From the NCBI RefSeq assembly GCF_001625215.2, contig NC_030387.2:5732501-5796500 (forward strand): a DNA stretch of 64,000 nucleotides, given 5' to 3'. The notes beneath the pieces were generated by a model. The model made no database searches, was not told where the DNA came from, and worked only from the letters and a program-made list of their open reading frames with translations. Numbering within the stretch: the stretch's first letter is position 1; each line of letters opens with the position of its first letter. Made by a program: the position numbers and the translations under genes. The DNA comes from Daucus carota subsp. sativus (Eukaryota > Streptophyta > Magnoliopsida > Apiales > Apiaceae). This document shows, in pieces, positions 49,954 to 62,445 of the stretch.

Positions 49954-50607
49954 TCTCACCGCTCTATTCACATTTCATTCAGGTTTTACCCATTTTTTTT
50001 GTCTATATATTAACACATAATATATATATAATTAGGTGGGATGATACTAAAATATTATCTCACCTATTTTTTTTACAAATCTTATTTCACATGTTTGGTT
50101 ATATATATAAAAGACAAGTAGCACTTCTGTGATCTGTCCCATATTTGTTTTAAAGGCTTGACTGACCTGGGTTAAGGTTTAGAATATTTTATATATCTAA
50201 TTTTATGTTGACAATACATTAAAATCGAAAACAATGTGATAATTATTAATAAGCAAATGCAAATACTCATGCTCATATTATAAAAGTTTACAATTTTGAA
50301 ATGTATACAATAAAAAAACTGTATACAAATGAATAGAACGAGGGAGTACTACTGTACTACTAATTATTACAAAATAATATCGTTTATTCATAAAATACGG
50401 CAAAATATTGTATAAGAAAATTTTATTTTATTTGGAGTAACGATGATCGTAAGAACTGAATGATTTTGATTTTGGTGGCGGCGGCTAGTCTTCATTTAAA
50501 GAAAGTTGTTAGAATTTTTAATGAGTGAATAAAAAATTGCAAAATAAACTCAACATGAAAAGGGTCTTCAATGGCCGGCTAGCTGGGTGGAGTATAATAT
50601 TTAGAGT
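49954..50607. other. Spacer upstream of glutathione peroxidase
   Basis: AT-rich, no gene. A one-sided Stowaway-like end (GAACGAGGGAGTA near 50337-50349) without a partner is the only trace of an element. The right part should hold the GPX promoter; I cannot assign a TATA box with confidence. Confidence 0.4.
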
Positions 50608-53363
50608 ATGCCGTTGTTGAAATTAATGAGTCACTGGCCATCTCTCTTTGTTCTTCTTCTCGCCTTCTTGTTTGTCTATTTTCTACCATACACATTTCCA
50701 TCTCTTTCCTTCTCTGCTACAAGAATGGATGGTGAGTCAGACACCCCTAAATCAATCTATAATTTTACTGTCAAGGTAAATATCTTTTTTACGCTTTTCT
50801 TTTACTGTTTGCTCAGCTTTTTTCAATTTTGCTTATGCATTTTGATACACTTAGCTCACTAAGTTCTCGTTTTAAGTTGATTAATTTGTGTGCCTTTCTG
50901 TTCACCATTGTTATTTAGTTTAGTGCCAGGGTCCTGGTCATCGAATCAAGGACCGTTTAACCGGCCTGTCATTTTCTGACCGTTGGATGAATTTATCCGA
51001 CGGCCAGAAAATTACAGGCGTTCATCCAAACACCAGAAAATTAAATTATAGGCCGGTTAAACGATCCTGACATATACGACTGTCAGGGACGAGGACCCTT
51101 TCATTTATGTATAGTGTTTATATGTGTCATGTCTGATCAGCTGGAAGCAGTTTTCGTGATTTTTTTTTCTGTTTGATTCCAATGCAATACATAGACATAC
51201 GCATTCGGATAAGTTTGATGATGCATTGCTTTCTTCATTTTTCGTGAAACTCAGCAACTGCAGAGCAATTGCTATACTTTTTGAACCCTAGATGTGTTGT
51301 TGTCTTCTCTTACTCTTCCTATCTTTGTATAGATTAACATCCTCATATCTGTTGTGAATCGATTAGAACTATTTGACTTTCTTATGTTGTAGAAAACTCT
51401 TTATTGTTTACCAGTTTTTCAGCAATTCCCTGTTTCTTTTCCTCTTTTTCATCTGAATAAACTGAAATGAGCTGCAGGATATTCAAGGAAATGATGTAGC
51501 TCTTAGCAATTACAAAGGGAAAGTTCTTCTAGTTGTAAATGTTGCTTCCAAATGGTAATCAACTCACTTGATCTGCTTACTAATGTCGCATCTTATCATT
51601 TCTATCAGTTACTGAACTATAGTCTCTCTTATTCTCCTATTTCTGTGTATCTCTGTATATTAAGATGTGAATAGTTTTTTTTAACGATATTCAAAATTCA
51701 GTACTGGTGGGCTGGGGCCTGATGGTTACCTCTCACCTTGATTATTATATGTACACCTATTCCATGTGTAAAATAATGATAACTTTTAGTTTAGTTTTAA
51801 GTCCCTTTCTATTCCTTTCTTAAAAAAATTGGGTAGGGTTACAGGTTGGTGTGGACAATTACCTGCTGCTGTTTAACAGTAATCGATCTTTTTCCTAAGG
51901 TTATGTTAATTGTGTTCACTGTTGATATACACTGTGGAACAGTGGAAACATGTTACTAGTACTTCAATGTCTTAAGCTTTTACTCGGACCTTAAGAGTTA
52001 AGATGCAAGTTTATATCCATCACTGTAACCTTGATATTGTAACCAATTGCGAAATAACAATGCTTATGCAACTTGCTAAAGTATAGATGTTTTCAACTGC
52101 TAATTATCCTCTTTGTCGTCGACAGTGGTTTCACTCAATCTAACTACAAAGAGTTGAATATATTGTACGAGAAGTATAAAGATCAAGGTCAGGAATTTGG
52201 CTTATTCGTAATGTAATTTCACTAGAAAAGTTTCAGTTTATGATCTCCTGTATTCTGAGGGTCTCTTCATTGGCAGGTTTGGAAATTTTGGCATTTCCTT
52301 GCAATCAATTTGGCTGGCAAGAGCCTGGAACTAACGAGGAAATTCAGGACACTGTATGCACTAATTTCAAAGCCGAGTTCCCTATATTTGACAAGGTAAG
52401 ACTTACAGTAATATTATGCTAGGAATAGTGAAGACCTTTTTGCAGATTCTGAAACTGTAAACATAGGCCATTTTATAGATATACTTACAAATCTGAGTAG
52501 TGTTGCTTAGAAACATGATTACAATATGTCTTGATGCCAACACAGTGACCAATAGGGTTTATTGAGAATGATTCATTTATGTGTGTGGAGAGCGATTGTG
52601 TAGTCAATCTCATCTCAACTAAACAATATATAAAAGAAATAGCTTTTACTCCCTAACTGTAGTTTTGGGTTTTTGAATATTCGGTCAGCACATAGTATTA
52701 GCTCACTTTTCTTTTTAAGGCGTGGATCTTAAATAACTGGGCAATGCCTAGGAATAGAATAAAAACTAAAGCTATTGGGATGATACTTGAAAATATGCCA
52801 CTTGCTAGTGTGGGATTCTTGGTGTGTTCGATAAATAATACAAGAAGAAGCTCTATACAGAGAAAATTCTTGCAACTACCAACCAAAATTAATTATGTAA
52901 CCTATACGATATAGAAGCTTATAATTTTATGATTCTAGAAACAAGTAAATATCTTGCTGTTTTCCAACATTTATCTCGTTCTAAAATTTAGTTCTTTGGT
53001 ATGTTTCCCACAATGTGTTTACATTACATTCAATCAAATGTACTGCAAATTTCTCATGCTCAGAAGATGATATAGGTAGAGGTGAATGGAAATAATGCAG
53101 CGCCTCTATACAAATTTTTAAAGGCCGAGAAGGGGGGCTTGCTTATAGATGCCATAAAATGGAACTTCACGAAGTTCTTGGTAAACAAAGAAGGAAAGGT
53201 GATGGGGCGATACGCCCCTTCAACATCTCCTCTCAAAATTGAGGTTGTACATCCTATTCAAGATATGTAGTATGTAGTTCCTATAGAGCGTACATGGTTT
53301 TTAATTATGTATATTGTTTCCTGCTCGCAGGAAGATATACAAAAACTGCTGCAATTGTCCTGA
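50608..53363 (+). CDS. GPX3: Glutathione peroxidase, membrane-anchored GPX3-like
   Basis: A plant thioredoxin-dependent, non-selenium glutathione peroxidase that reduces H2O2 and lipid hydroperoxides. Six exons: 50608-50775, 51478-51554, 52126-52187, 52277-52395, 53076-53243, 53331-53363, all GT-AG and in phase, giving 208 residues. The N-terminal helix ([18 protein letters not shown]) acts as a signal anchor, as in Arabidopsis GPX3. Peroxidatic C82 is in NVASKCGF, then C111 in FPCNQFG, Q117 in WQEPG, resolving C130 in TVCTNF and W171-N172 in IKWNF. The C-terminus is [11 protein letters not shown]. If the last intron is kept, the protein would instead end VHPIQDM at 53270. Intron 1 contains an AGGGTCCTG-family MITE. 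The nearest Arabidopsis homologue is judged from memory ([10 protein letters not shown] and [12 protein letters not shown] wording). Confidence 0.94.
50928..51099. mobile_element. MITE of the AGGGTCCTG family, copy 2 (GPX intron 1)
   Basis: Starts AGGGTCCTGG and ends CGAGGACCCT. Inner arms GGACCGTTTAACCGGCCTGT and AGGCCGGTTAAACGATCC are complementary over about 18 bp, so it can fold into a hairpin. No clear target duplication. Confidence 0.7.
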
Positions 53364-54840
53364 TGACCAAGGTCTAGAGACTTACTCCCTTTACTTGTTC
53401 CTATATTTTATCTTGTTTATTCCACACAAAAGCATGCAAACAAACAAAAGCAAAGTGATGCTATACTACTAACAAGTAGCACACCTTATGTACCTATAAA
53501 GTCGACCCGCTTTCTTTATATTCTACAACTATCGGATCTTGGCATATTCTAAATATGTAGGGAATCGGCAAGATTAGGACAACGCAGCAAGACTAGTGGA
53601 AATAACAATCCCTGAATAGGCATGTCATGGTTATACAATTATTTCTGAGGACGAGGGCATATTGTACCACAAATGTTTAGCATTTCTCTATCTATATTGC
53701 TTCGCAAAAAAACATTTAAGCACCAAACATTTGTTCTCAGGGTTTCTGTGTTGTCTTACGGCTACACTGCATGTGGAAATTAATTAGAAGAATTGAGACC
53801 GAAGCTAAATTTTTATGTGACCTTGCATTTTCTTTTTGGATGTGGCAATGCAGGACATTTGAAAAGCAAGTTGACAACTTCATCAATAAAGCAAACCAGA
53901 GCTTTCTGTTCTATATATTTGGAGATGTTACTTTTCTTTGTTGTAATTTGGTTGGCCGAAAATAAGTTTCCGTGTCTCTGTCACTCTATGATTAATTACT
54001 GAGTACACGTAACAACTTTAATGCTGTAATAGATTGTATGAAAAACGATAGAAATGTATGATTGTATCTTTCTATGGTGCAAACCTTAATATGCACTTTG
54101 AGTGATAATTTGAACATCTTTAGTAGAAACATTTGAGTTATTTGTTTGTATACTGTTCTTTTGATCTCTCAGCTGAGCACTTCACAGGAATAATAAGCAA
54201 CAGAACTGTCATGTAGGACTGTGCATAGGAACAGAACCCATACAAGCCGATTTCGACTTTTATTTAATGAACCAAGCCGATTCGAGTTTTTTATAAGACA
54301 AAAATTGATGTTGAAAATCGGTTTGATAATAAACAAGCGAAGAACAATTGTGGAAGAAGAATTGAGCTTTTATGTTTTTATTTGACTTATATAAAATATA
54401 GTTTTTAATATTAATAATTATGCATCAATCTAATTAATTTGAGGTGAGTTTCATGCATATTCACTTTTGGAGATAAAGACCTACATAAAATATAATTTTT
54501 AATATAAAATTATGCCTCAATCTAATTAAGCTGAACTGAAACGAATTTGAGATGAGTTTATGCATGTTCACTTGTGAATAATGTTACATATATATGATTT
54601 AACTTAGTTGTGATTGTTATGGTCACTTTTTCCATCTTCACAATAAATAATTTCAGAGTTTGCAAAGAAGTTGGTTACAAAAGCTAACTAAGAGAGTAAC
54701 TATGTTTTCTAAATTCTAGGAATGCGATTTTAGACTGGTTTACCTGATATTAATCATTTATGAAAAAATAATTAATGAAGATATATAATATACTTTGAGA
54801 CTTGATGATAGATATATTAAAGGAACGAGACCTATTTAGT
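53364..54840. other. Intergenic, no gene seen
   Basis: Contains the GPX 3' UTR at the left. The remainder is AT-rich; around 54370-54560 two diverged copies of a phrase (TAAAATATAGTTTTTAATAT, CATCTAATTAA, GAGTTT...TGCATGTTCACTT) suggest an old local duplication. No coding frame is supported. Confidence 0.45.
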
Positions 54841-55087
54841 GGGTGTTTGTGTATGGCTTAAAAGCCCAGCTTTTGGTTTATAAGTTAGAAGCACTTAATT
54901 CGTATCGTTTGTGTAAAAAGTTAAGAAGCACTTATAAAAAGTTAGGATTGTTAGCTTTTGTTTCAGGATTTCTACTTATTTCCCAAACACTTTAATCACT
55001 TATAAGTCTTAACTTGCTTCTAACTTTTACTACATTTTTTTATTTTAAGCCAGAAGCACTTATTTTAAACTCATCCAAATGGCCCCT
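54841..55087. mobile_element. MITE-like repeat, GGGTGTTTGG family copy 2
   Basis: Same family as 38852-39091: starts GGGTGTTTGT, shares TTATAAGTTAGAAGCACTTA and CTTAACTTGCTTCTAACTTT, and ends CCAAATGGCCCC. The left flank TTTAGT and right flank TTAGT may be a short target duplication. Confidence 0.65.
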
Positions 55088-56049
55088 TAGTTTCCTAGGA
55101 TCAAAAAGTTGTCAAATAAGCGATTAGGCAGTGATAAATCATGAGAGACTTATATTTTAATGACAATCATGTGGTAACATGATTTAGAGGATAAGTAAAT
55201 TATTTTGACGATCTAGAATGAACTTGATTCCATCATAAATGGAATATGTAAAGAGATAGATCATTTCTTGTGGAGTCAAGGACAACATATCCTTCGAAAA
55301 ACACAATTCTGGATGAGCTTGAATTGAGGTGTAGAACCATATCATGTCGCATGGATCAACAAAAATACCATATCGGTAACTCAATGCTGTTTAGTTTATA
55401 TTTTCTGGTCATTATAAAGATTCTATTTGGTGTGATGTTGTTCCCATGAATGTTACACACATATTATGGATGAGGTCGGCCTTGGTTCCATGACCGTGAT
55501 GTGTATCATTGTGGTAGGGACAATACTTCTCATTTTATGTGCAAGGCTAAGGATGTTACTCCCTACCCAAAGAGTAGACCATAAAGTTATACTCATTTAC
55601 TCAAAAATAAAATAAAATATTCAATATGTTAGACAATATTACCAATCCTAGTTAAATAGACTTTTGTTAAAATTTTCTAATCGTTCTCCGATTACTTATA
55701 AGAGCATTTTTAACAGGGTAGCTTGGTAACCTTGATTGCCAATCTATTAAAGTGATATGGTTGCTGGGAGGTTGTCAAAACTTGGCAACTTCCCAAAATA
55801 GGTAAAATACATGTATAATGGTAAAAATATATATCGATAATACTTTTTTTAGTTCATAGTTCATTTATAATTTAATTCTGGGACCCATATAGGCAATTTT
55901 CAAAGGTTGTTAATTATTGGAGTAGAATGTTGCCAAGTTGATAAAAAATTTGACTGAAAATTAAATATTAATATATGTGATGATTTGGCCAACTTGACAA
56001 TTATTTTGACAACCCCAAGATGCCTAAGGGACTGGATACTTGCACATAA

Positions 56050-56759
56050 GAGCTTCTCCAGCAGTTTATAGTTTACTTATATGGTGTGCTGAGCTATTTT
56101 AATAAGAAACATGACAAAAACTCCAACGGAATCCTAATAATGCCTTAAAAAATTAGGATGCCCATTTCATTCCTCATTTTTAAGAATTGTGGAACCATTC
56201 TTTATAATAATTTAAATAATAAAATATTCACTTCCCTCTTTTTGTCACACTTTCTCTCTTTTTTCTCACCTATTTTCCATCTCATTTCTCACGGCTCTTA
56301 TTTCACAATTGAACTTTTGGAACTCCGACAATCTTTTCAAAAATTTGCTTCATATTTTTTGTGTCACTTCAAACCACATGATCAACCATGGGACTTTCAG
56401 ATTCTATTATCTATCCCGCACCAGTCGTTGCCCACTTTTCATAATCGCAGGTCTCAGGTTTCTCTATAGATTTTAATTTTTTTTCGGTTAGTGTATATGC
56501 AGCACAATAAAATTATAGCCGTTTGAAAGTAGAATTGGACAAGATAGAATGATAAAGTTATATGCCTATATCGATATGAAGTTTGTAGAAATGGGTGGAT
56601 TTTGAATTATAGGATATTTTGAATATATAATAATAATAATAATAATAAAATGTAAATATGAAATGTTGTTGGAGTTCTCATTTAATAAAATGTAGGAATA
56701 TTTTAAAAGAAATATATTTTATTACATATTTAAGGAAGCTGTTACGACTTGAGATGCTC
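56050..56759. mobile_element. Tourist-like element upstream of ECM29
   Basis: Termini GAGCTTCTCCAGCAG and the complement of GAGCATCTCAAGTCG match at most positions, with TAA on both sides (56047-56049, 56760-56762). The 710-bp length is long for a MITE and the interior has no recognisable protein. The spacer 55088-56049 shows a related but unpaired end at about 55702 (AGAGCATTTTTAACAGGG). Confidence 0.55.
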
Positions 56760-56959
56760 TAAACATGACCATCATATGATAATTAGGTTAACTACAAAAT
56801 TGCTTATTTATATCGATTTATTTTTTGAAGGTTAGGTGTAAAATAACACATATTCATAAGCAAAACACCACAGCGAAAAATAGCAGGGTTCTCTTTTGGC
56901 GTGCGCTAATTTTTAGAGTAATAAATAAAAAAAAATAAAATTGTAGTCTAAAACAGCAA

Positions 56960-56985
56960 TGACGTCACCGACATGTATATATAAA
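56960..56985 (+). promoter_or_regulatory. TGACGTCA motif and TATA box of ECM29
   Basis: A TATA box TATATATAAA lies at 56976-56985, 112 bp before the ECM29 ATG, a normal spacing for a short plant 5' UTR. Eight bases upstream is a palindromic TGACGTCA (56960-56967), the consensus bound by TGA-type and other group bZIP proteins. Whether it is used is unknown. Confidence 0.6.
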
Positions 56986-57096
56986 CCTAAAGCTCTTTCT
57001 GTTTCTGAAATTACAATAGTCGACCTCTTTTTATTTGTCTTGGCCAAAAAGAAATAACGAAATCGAAAAGCGAAGGTAGAAGAAAATATAGGAGAA

Positions 57097-57271
57097 ATGG
57101 CGGGATCATCGTCGGCGTCGGAGAAATCGGAAATGGAGAAAGAAGAGATGCTGGATCGAATGCTTACTCGTTTAGCTCTCTGTGAAGACTCCAATCTTCA
57201 GAACTTACTCTCTAAGCTTCTTCCCCTTTCTATCTCTTCTCTCTCTTCCAATTCTACTCCTGTCAGAAACA

Positions 57272-57344
<73 letters not shown>

Positions 57345-60300
57345 CCTCCCCCTCCCTCTCTCTCTAACTGTAGTAGTGTTTAGCAATCATTATTACTACG
57401 TTTTTTAGGAATGGATCAGTTCTTTGATTGGTTTTGCAATTATATATTATCTACTGAAGATAGAAATTGTATTGTTCTAATTTAAATTTGGGTGGAAATT
57501 TTAATCCAGGGTCTTGTAAAATTCTTTACTATCCAATGTCTCTCATCAATTTCAGATTAGCTATATTGATGGGTAATGAAGGCGATGTGAATATATATCA
57601 AGGGTCGGTTAAATAGGAATCAAACAGAAACCAATGCAATGGTTAGGGTTGTGGGGTCCGGGATGGACCCAAAGGTAGGCCTTGATGGGCCTAGTGGGGT
57701 GGGGCAGGGCCTAGTAAAATTGGGATGGGGCCTAGTCGCCTAGTGGAGGCTCTTGAGTCTGGACCTGTCTTAGACTTAATGGGAGCCTTGGTTAGTCTCT
57801 AGTAGGTTCGCGGTGGATTGAGTGGGGCTGGTGGTGGCCTCAGAAGGGTGATGTCATATAAGGGGCATGTGATGCCATTTAGAAGGGGTTCTCTTGATTT
57901 TTATTTAGCTTCTATTTAAGTGGTTTTCAATTTAGCATTTTCCTATATATATGTTGTTATCTAGCTTAGGTATATTCGGTGTAGAGGAGAATTGGTTGCC
58001 ACAACATGAGTAAAATATTCAAGAAGACATCAGAAGTTGTGTATGCTTTACAAAAAATTAAGGATGAGGTTCAATTTGGATTTGGTATAAGTAGGAAACA
58101 AGCGACTATAGATTCCAATTTTTTGAAAGAAATGAAGGTTGTAAGTTAAGAGACTTATCTCACATATCTCCATGCTCATTCAAAAAATGTTATTTGTTGT
58201 TCTTAACTATGATGGTTTTCACATTCACTAAAACAACCGTTATGCGAACTCTCTTTATCTTCCGTAGAGTATGTGTCTCCAACACTCAGACATTTAAACA
58301 TGGGCATGACACGTGGACACTTATTCTAGATCCAAAACATGTTAAGAAAATGAAATGTTGCAGAGTACGACACGTATCCATGGTGGACATTTTTTTTAAC
58401 GTAGGAACCGCAACCGCTACCCTTTGGGTGCGCACTGGGTAAACCCACGAGCTCACGCAATAGCCTGCAAACCACGTGAACCAAGGTAAACCACACTTAA
58501 GCGACATGCTCGGTCCAGGAGGCATAATAACAAATTCTCCTCCCTTTGGGATTCGAAAAGGGATTCGAACCTGTGACCAAGAGGATACAAATCTTCTCTT
58601 TAACCAACTGAGCCAACCCTTGCGGGCCCATGGAGGACACTTTCAGTCGAGGTTGAGTAACAAACACTAAAACACACATTCAAATAATAAAAGCCTAACA
58701 CGGAAAATTCCTAATTTTAACACAAGCCCCAATATTAGTTATGCCTCTAAGCTATAAGCTAGGTTATTAAGTAATGTGGTAGTATTTTATTGTCTTTATT
58801 ATCGGTACTTTCTATTTCAGAAATTTTATTTTATATTTTTATTTTTAAATCCATATAGTTAACCAAAATGTTTATTCTAATTAAATAAAGTCTTTTTTTT
58901 TTATGTTAATTAGAAAATTATTGTAAGTTACAAGTGATATCCGCTATAAATATCCGCGGAACAGGAGTTCGTTTTTCCGCTGATAATAAACTTTGCCGGT
59001 CCGCGGATATTAATAGCGGATCCATTAAAAAATAAGATTGAATTTGATCCCTTAATATAGATCCAACGGCCCCGTATAGTGTGTTAGATAACCCCTCCCT
59101 GACACACGGTTGTCAGAGAACAGGACCCTTTATCAAATACTTCACTGTTTTTATTAGTAAGATTACCCAAGCAAAAAATACTTTTGAAGTAAAAAATTTC
59201 ATATCACTTGTATGTCACTTATCATCCTTATCATGTATAAGTGAAAGTAAATTTTCAAGATAACTAAATGGCCCTAAGATTGGTGAATCGAGTCTATTGG
59301 GGGCAAGTCATATTTTAGGTTTTTCCACCTGAGCCGTTATTAAAGTTGTGTAAAACTTTCTCGGATAAATTTCAGTGTTAGATGGTTCTTGTGTTCTATT
59401 CCCTATGTTTTTCACTATGTGATGTTTTTGACTTTTGGCAGATATTATTTTTAGGTGCTTTGACCGCCCCAATAGTTAATAATTTTTTTTTTTTTTGAAG
59501 TTTTGTTATCTGAATAGAAAAATGCATCAAATTTTTGAATAGAAAAATTAATTAAAAGTAATAAGTTTTAAAAGTAATAAATTAAAAATTTCAGTGTTGT
59601 GTGGTTCAATCTCCTAATATTGTTACTATTATTTCATTTATTTTCTGTCCTGCAGCAGATATATATTATTGATGCAAGTTAATTTTTCTGGAGCTTTTGG
59701 GCTGAAGTATAATTGTGGAGTTTAACTTTGATCAACATGCTGCTATATAGTGTTCTTAATAAAATTACGAAGGGTGTACATGGTGATTTATAAATCTGGG
59801 TTCATAAGATTGTTCCACTTGCAGATGTTAAATATGATAGTCTTTTCTCTTTTCATCTTCTACAAGTTGGAGACACGTCTGGATAGTGCCTCCAGAATGC
59901 ACTAACATAATTATGTTTGTGGTGTTAGGTTATTGAGATTCTGAGTCATGTCAACAAGAGAGTGAAACACCAGCTGGATATTGGTTTGCCATTGTCAGAA
60001 TTATGGAATCTGTACATAGAACCAAATGCTACCCCCATGGTTAAAAATTTTTGCATTGTGTATATTGAGATGGCTTTTGAACGTGTACAAATAGAGGTTA
60101 GTTTCATAATCTCTGAACTTGTTTCTGATAGTTTGTACGATGTGCATATGGATGGCTGCATTTTATTAGAACATATTAAGAGTTGATACTGGTTCTTTAT
60201 ACTTTTGATCTAGGTAAAGGAAGATATGGTACCTCTTCTTGTTGCTAACATATCAAAACTCCCTACTCAACACCAAGAGATAATATTGAGAATATCTGCC

Positions 60301-62412
60301 AAGGTATGTTTTAAATGTTTCCATTCTAGGCCAACAGTAATTTTTCTTTCCCCTGTTTTCGTTTTGTTACTGATACATAAATATGATGGACCAAACGACC
60401 CTCAATATGTAGTTCATATTTGTAGCTATTAATAATTCAACGACCCCAATATGTAGTTCATATTTGTAGCTATTAACAATTCTCTAAGATCTGTTTTTAG
60501 TTTGATGAAATTTAAATTTATCTCATAAATAATGAAAATATAAATGATCTCTAAAAGAATATAAAACCCCAAAAACTAACTCTCACTAAAATTAAAGAAA
60601 AAATTTGTTGCATTTTTTCTAATAATCTTGTAACTTCAAACAAAAAGTTTATTGTTACCTCTATTAGATAATTCAGCCACTTATAAGTTCATCATTCCAA
60701 AATCCAGTCTACTATTATTAAATTCGTAATATTTTGAGTGCAATCAAAATGCTAGTAACTTATTTAAAAATTTACAATTAAATTCATAAGAAATTTTTTT
60801 ATTTGTGTTATTAATCTAATAGTAATTCTACATATATTTAAAAAGTGGCTCATCCCATCTTTGCACGGGTTACCTGCTGCTAGTAGTGTTTAGCGTTTAC
60901 AAGTGAAAGTGGTGAATAAAGGAATTCATGACAGCAATTTCTTTTTCCTGCCGGCTCCTCGCTGAATAAGTAATATCTTTTTACAGGTAATTGGTGACTG
61001 TCACTGCACTAATCTTAGGGATGAAGTTGCTGCCAAGTACAGATCGATAATGGGTTCTCAGGATAGTGAAATATTTCTTGAATTTTGCCTCCATACAATA
61101 CTTTATCAACCACCATCTCAAGGGTCAGGATTCAGCTATACCCTTGTTTGTATATAATTTATTAAAGCCATTTGTAATATTAAGGAAAGAGCTCAATCTA
61201 TATTTGTAGAGGAGGTTGCCCAGCTGGGCTTTCCGTGTCCCAAAGCAACCGTGTTTCTGGAAAACAATTGTTGACTAGTGATATACTTTCAAAAAGAAAG
61301 GTAAATGATGTATGGGATTTCATCTCTAAATTTACTTTTTAGTAAGTGTAATAGGCAATTCTTTTTGTTAAGTGGGCATGTGATTACTGTACTTATTTTA
61401 CCTATGTTACTTTGCTTCTAATGTTGCAGTTAGGTATCTTGAATGTTGTTGAGGCTATGGATTTGGCTCCAGAGATTGTTTATCCTCTTTTTCTTGTTGC
61501 ATGTGTTGACCGGTATCCTCGAAAATGAGTTTCTTGTTTCTTATATTTGGTTACATGCATCAGCTATAGCATGATCAAAACTTCATTTTTTCCCTCAAGG
61601 CATGAACCTGTTATTAAGAGAGGAGAGGAGCTGTTAAAGAAGAAGGCAGCTGGGGTGAATTTAGAGGATCAAAGTCTGATAAACAGGCTATATTTATTAT
61701 TTAATGGTATGCCGATTTAGAACTTCATGTCATCTACCATACCATCCTTTTAAATGTTATTAGAATTCTTGTATTCTTTCTAATCGGATATTGTTTTTGT
61801 TTCATTATGCCAAGGTAGTGGAGTTAGTGTCGTAAATTTGGGAGTGATGGAAAGAGTAGCTTTTGTTTATTTAAGTTGCAGTTTTCAGCTCCTACTTTTA
61901 ATAAATTGCTACAAATAATTGCAGTTAAGAGATCTTGTAGCTAGATGTTATGCAATTGGCATATATGAAATGTTACAATTGTTTTATGCATAGATGAAGT
62001 TACACGGATAGTATGTGGGTCCACTAATGTTAAGAAGGAAAGTGCTGTAAAAATTATCCAAATGGTTAATGTGCTCACCGAAGGTTCTACTCACTTCTAC
62101 AGGTTTACCTTTGAAATTTAATCTAACTCTTTCTGTGCATATTGACCCTAATAAGAGTGATTTGTCCTTGTGTCACAACTTTGTACCTCATGTAGTTACT
62201 TGCTAATATTATATTTTTTGTTTGAGAACAATAGTTGTTTACTTGCACAAAGTCAGTCTTTTTATTTAGGTATGTGAACACATATTCTTACGATGTGCTT
62301 CTGGTATAGGTAATTTGTGACATTAGTTTATAGGCTGCTGCGAACACAAACATAGCAGTCTTTCTAGTGAATACTTGTGTATGACATGGTCCTGTATGTG
62401 CATACAGTGATC

Positions 62413-62445
<33 letters not shown>

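Noticed and set aside
57182-57408. Ser/Leu-repeat extension of ECM29 exon 1
   Set aside because: Read-through of the donor into the CT repeat; the spliced model is in phase with exon 2 and matches the family.
58194-58679. Several 60-82 codon frames on both strands
   Set aside because: They overlap a SINE and its flanks; no protein family resemblance.
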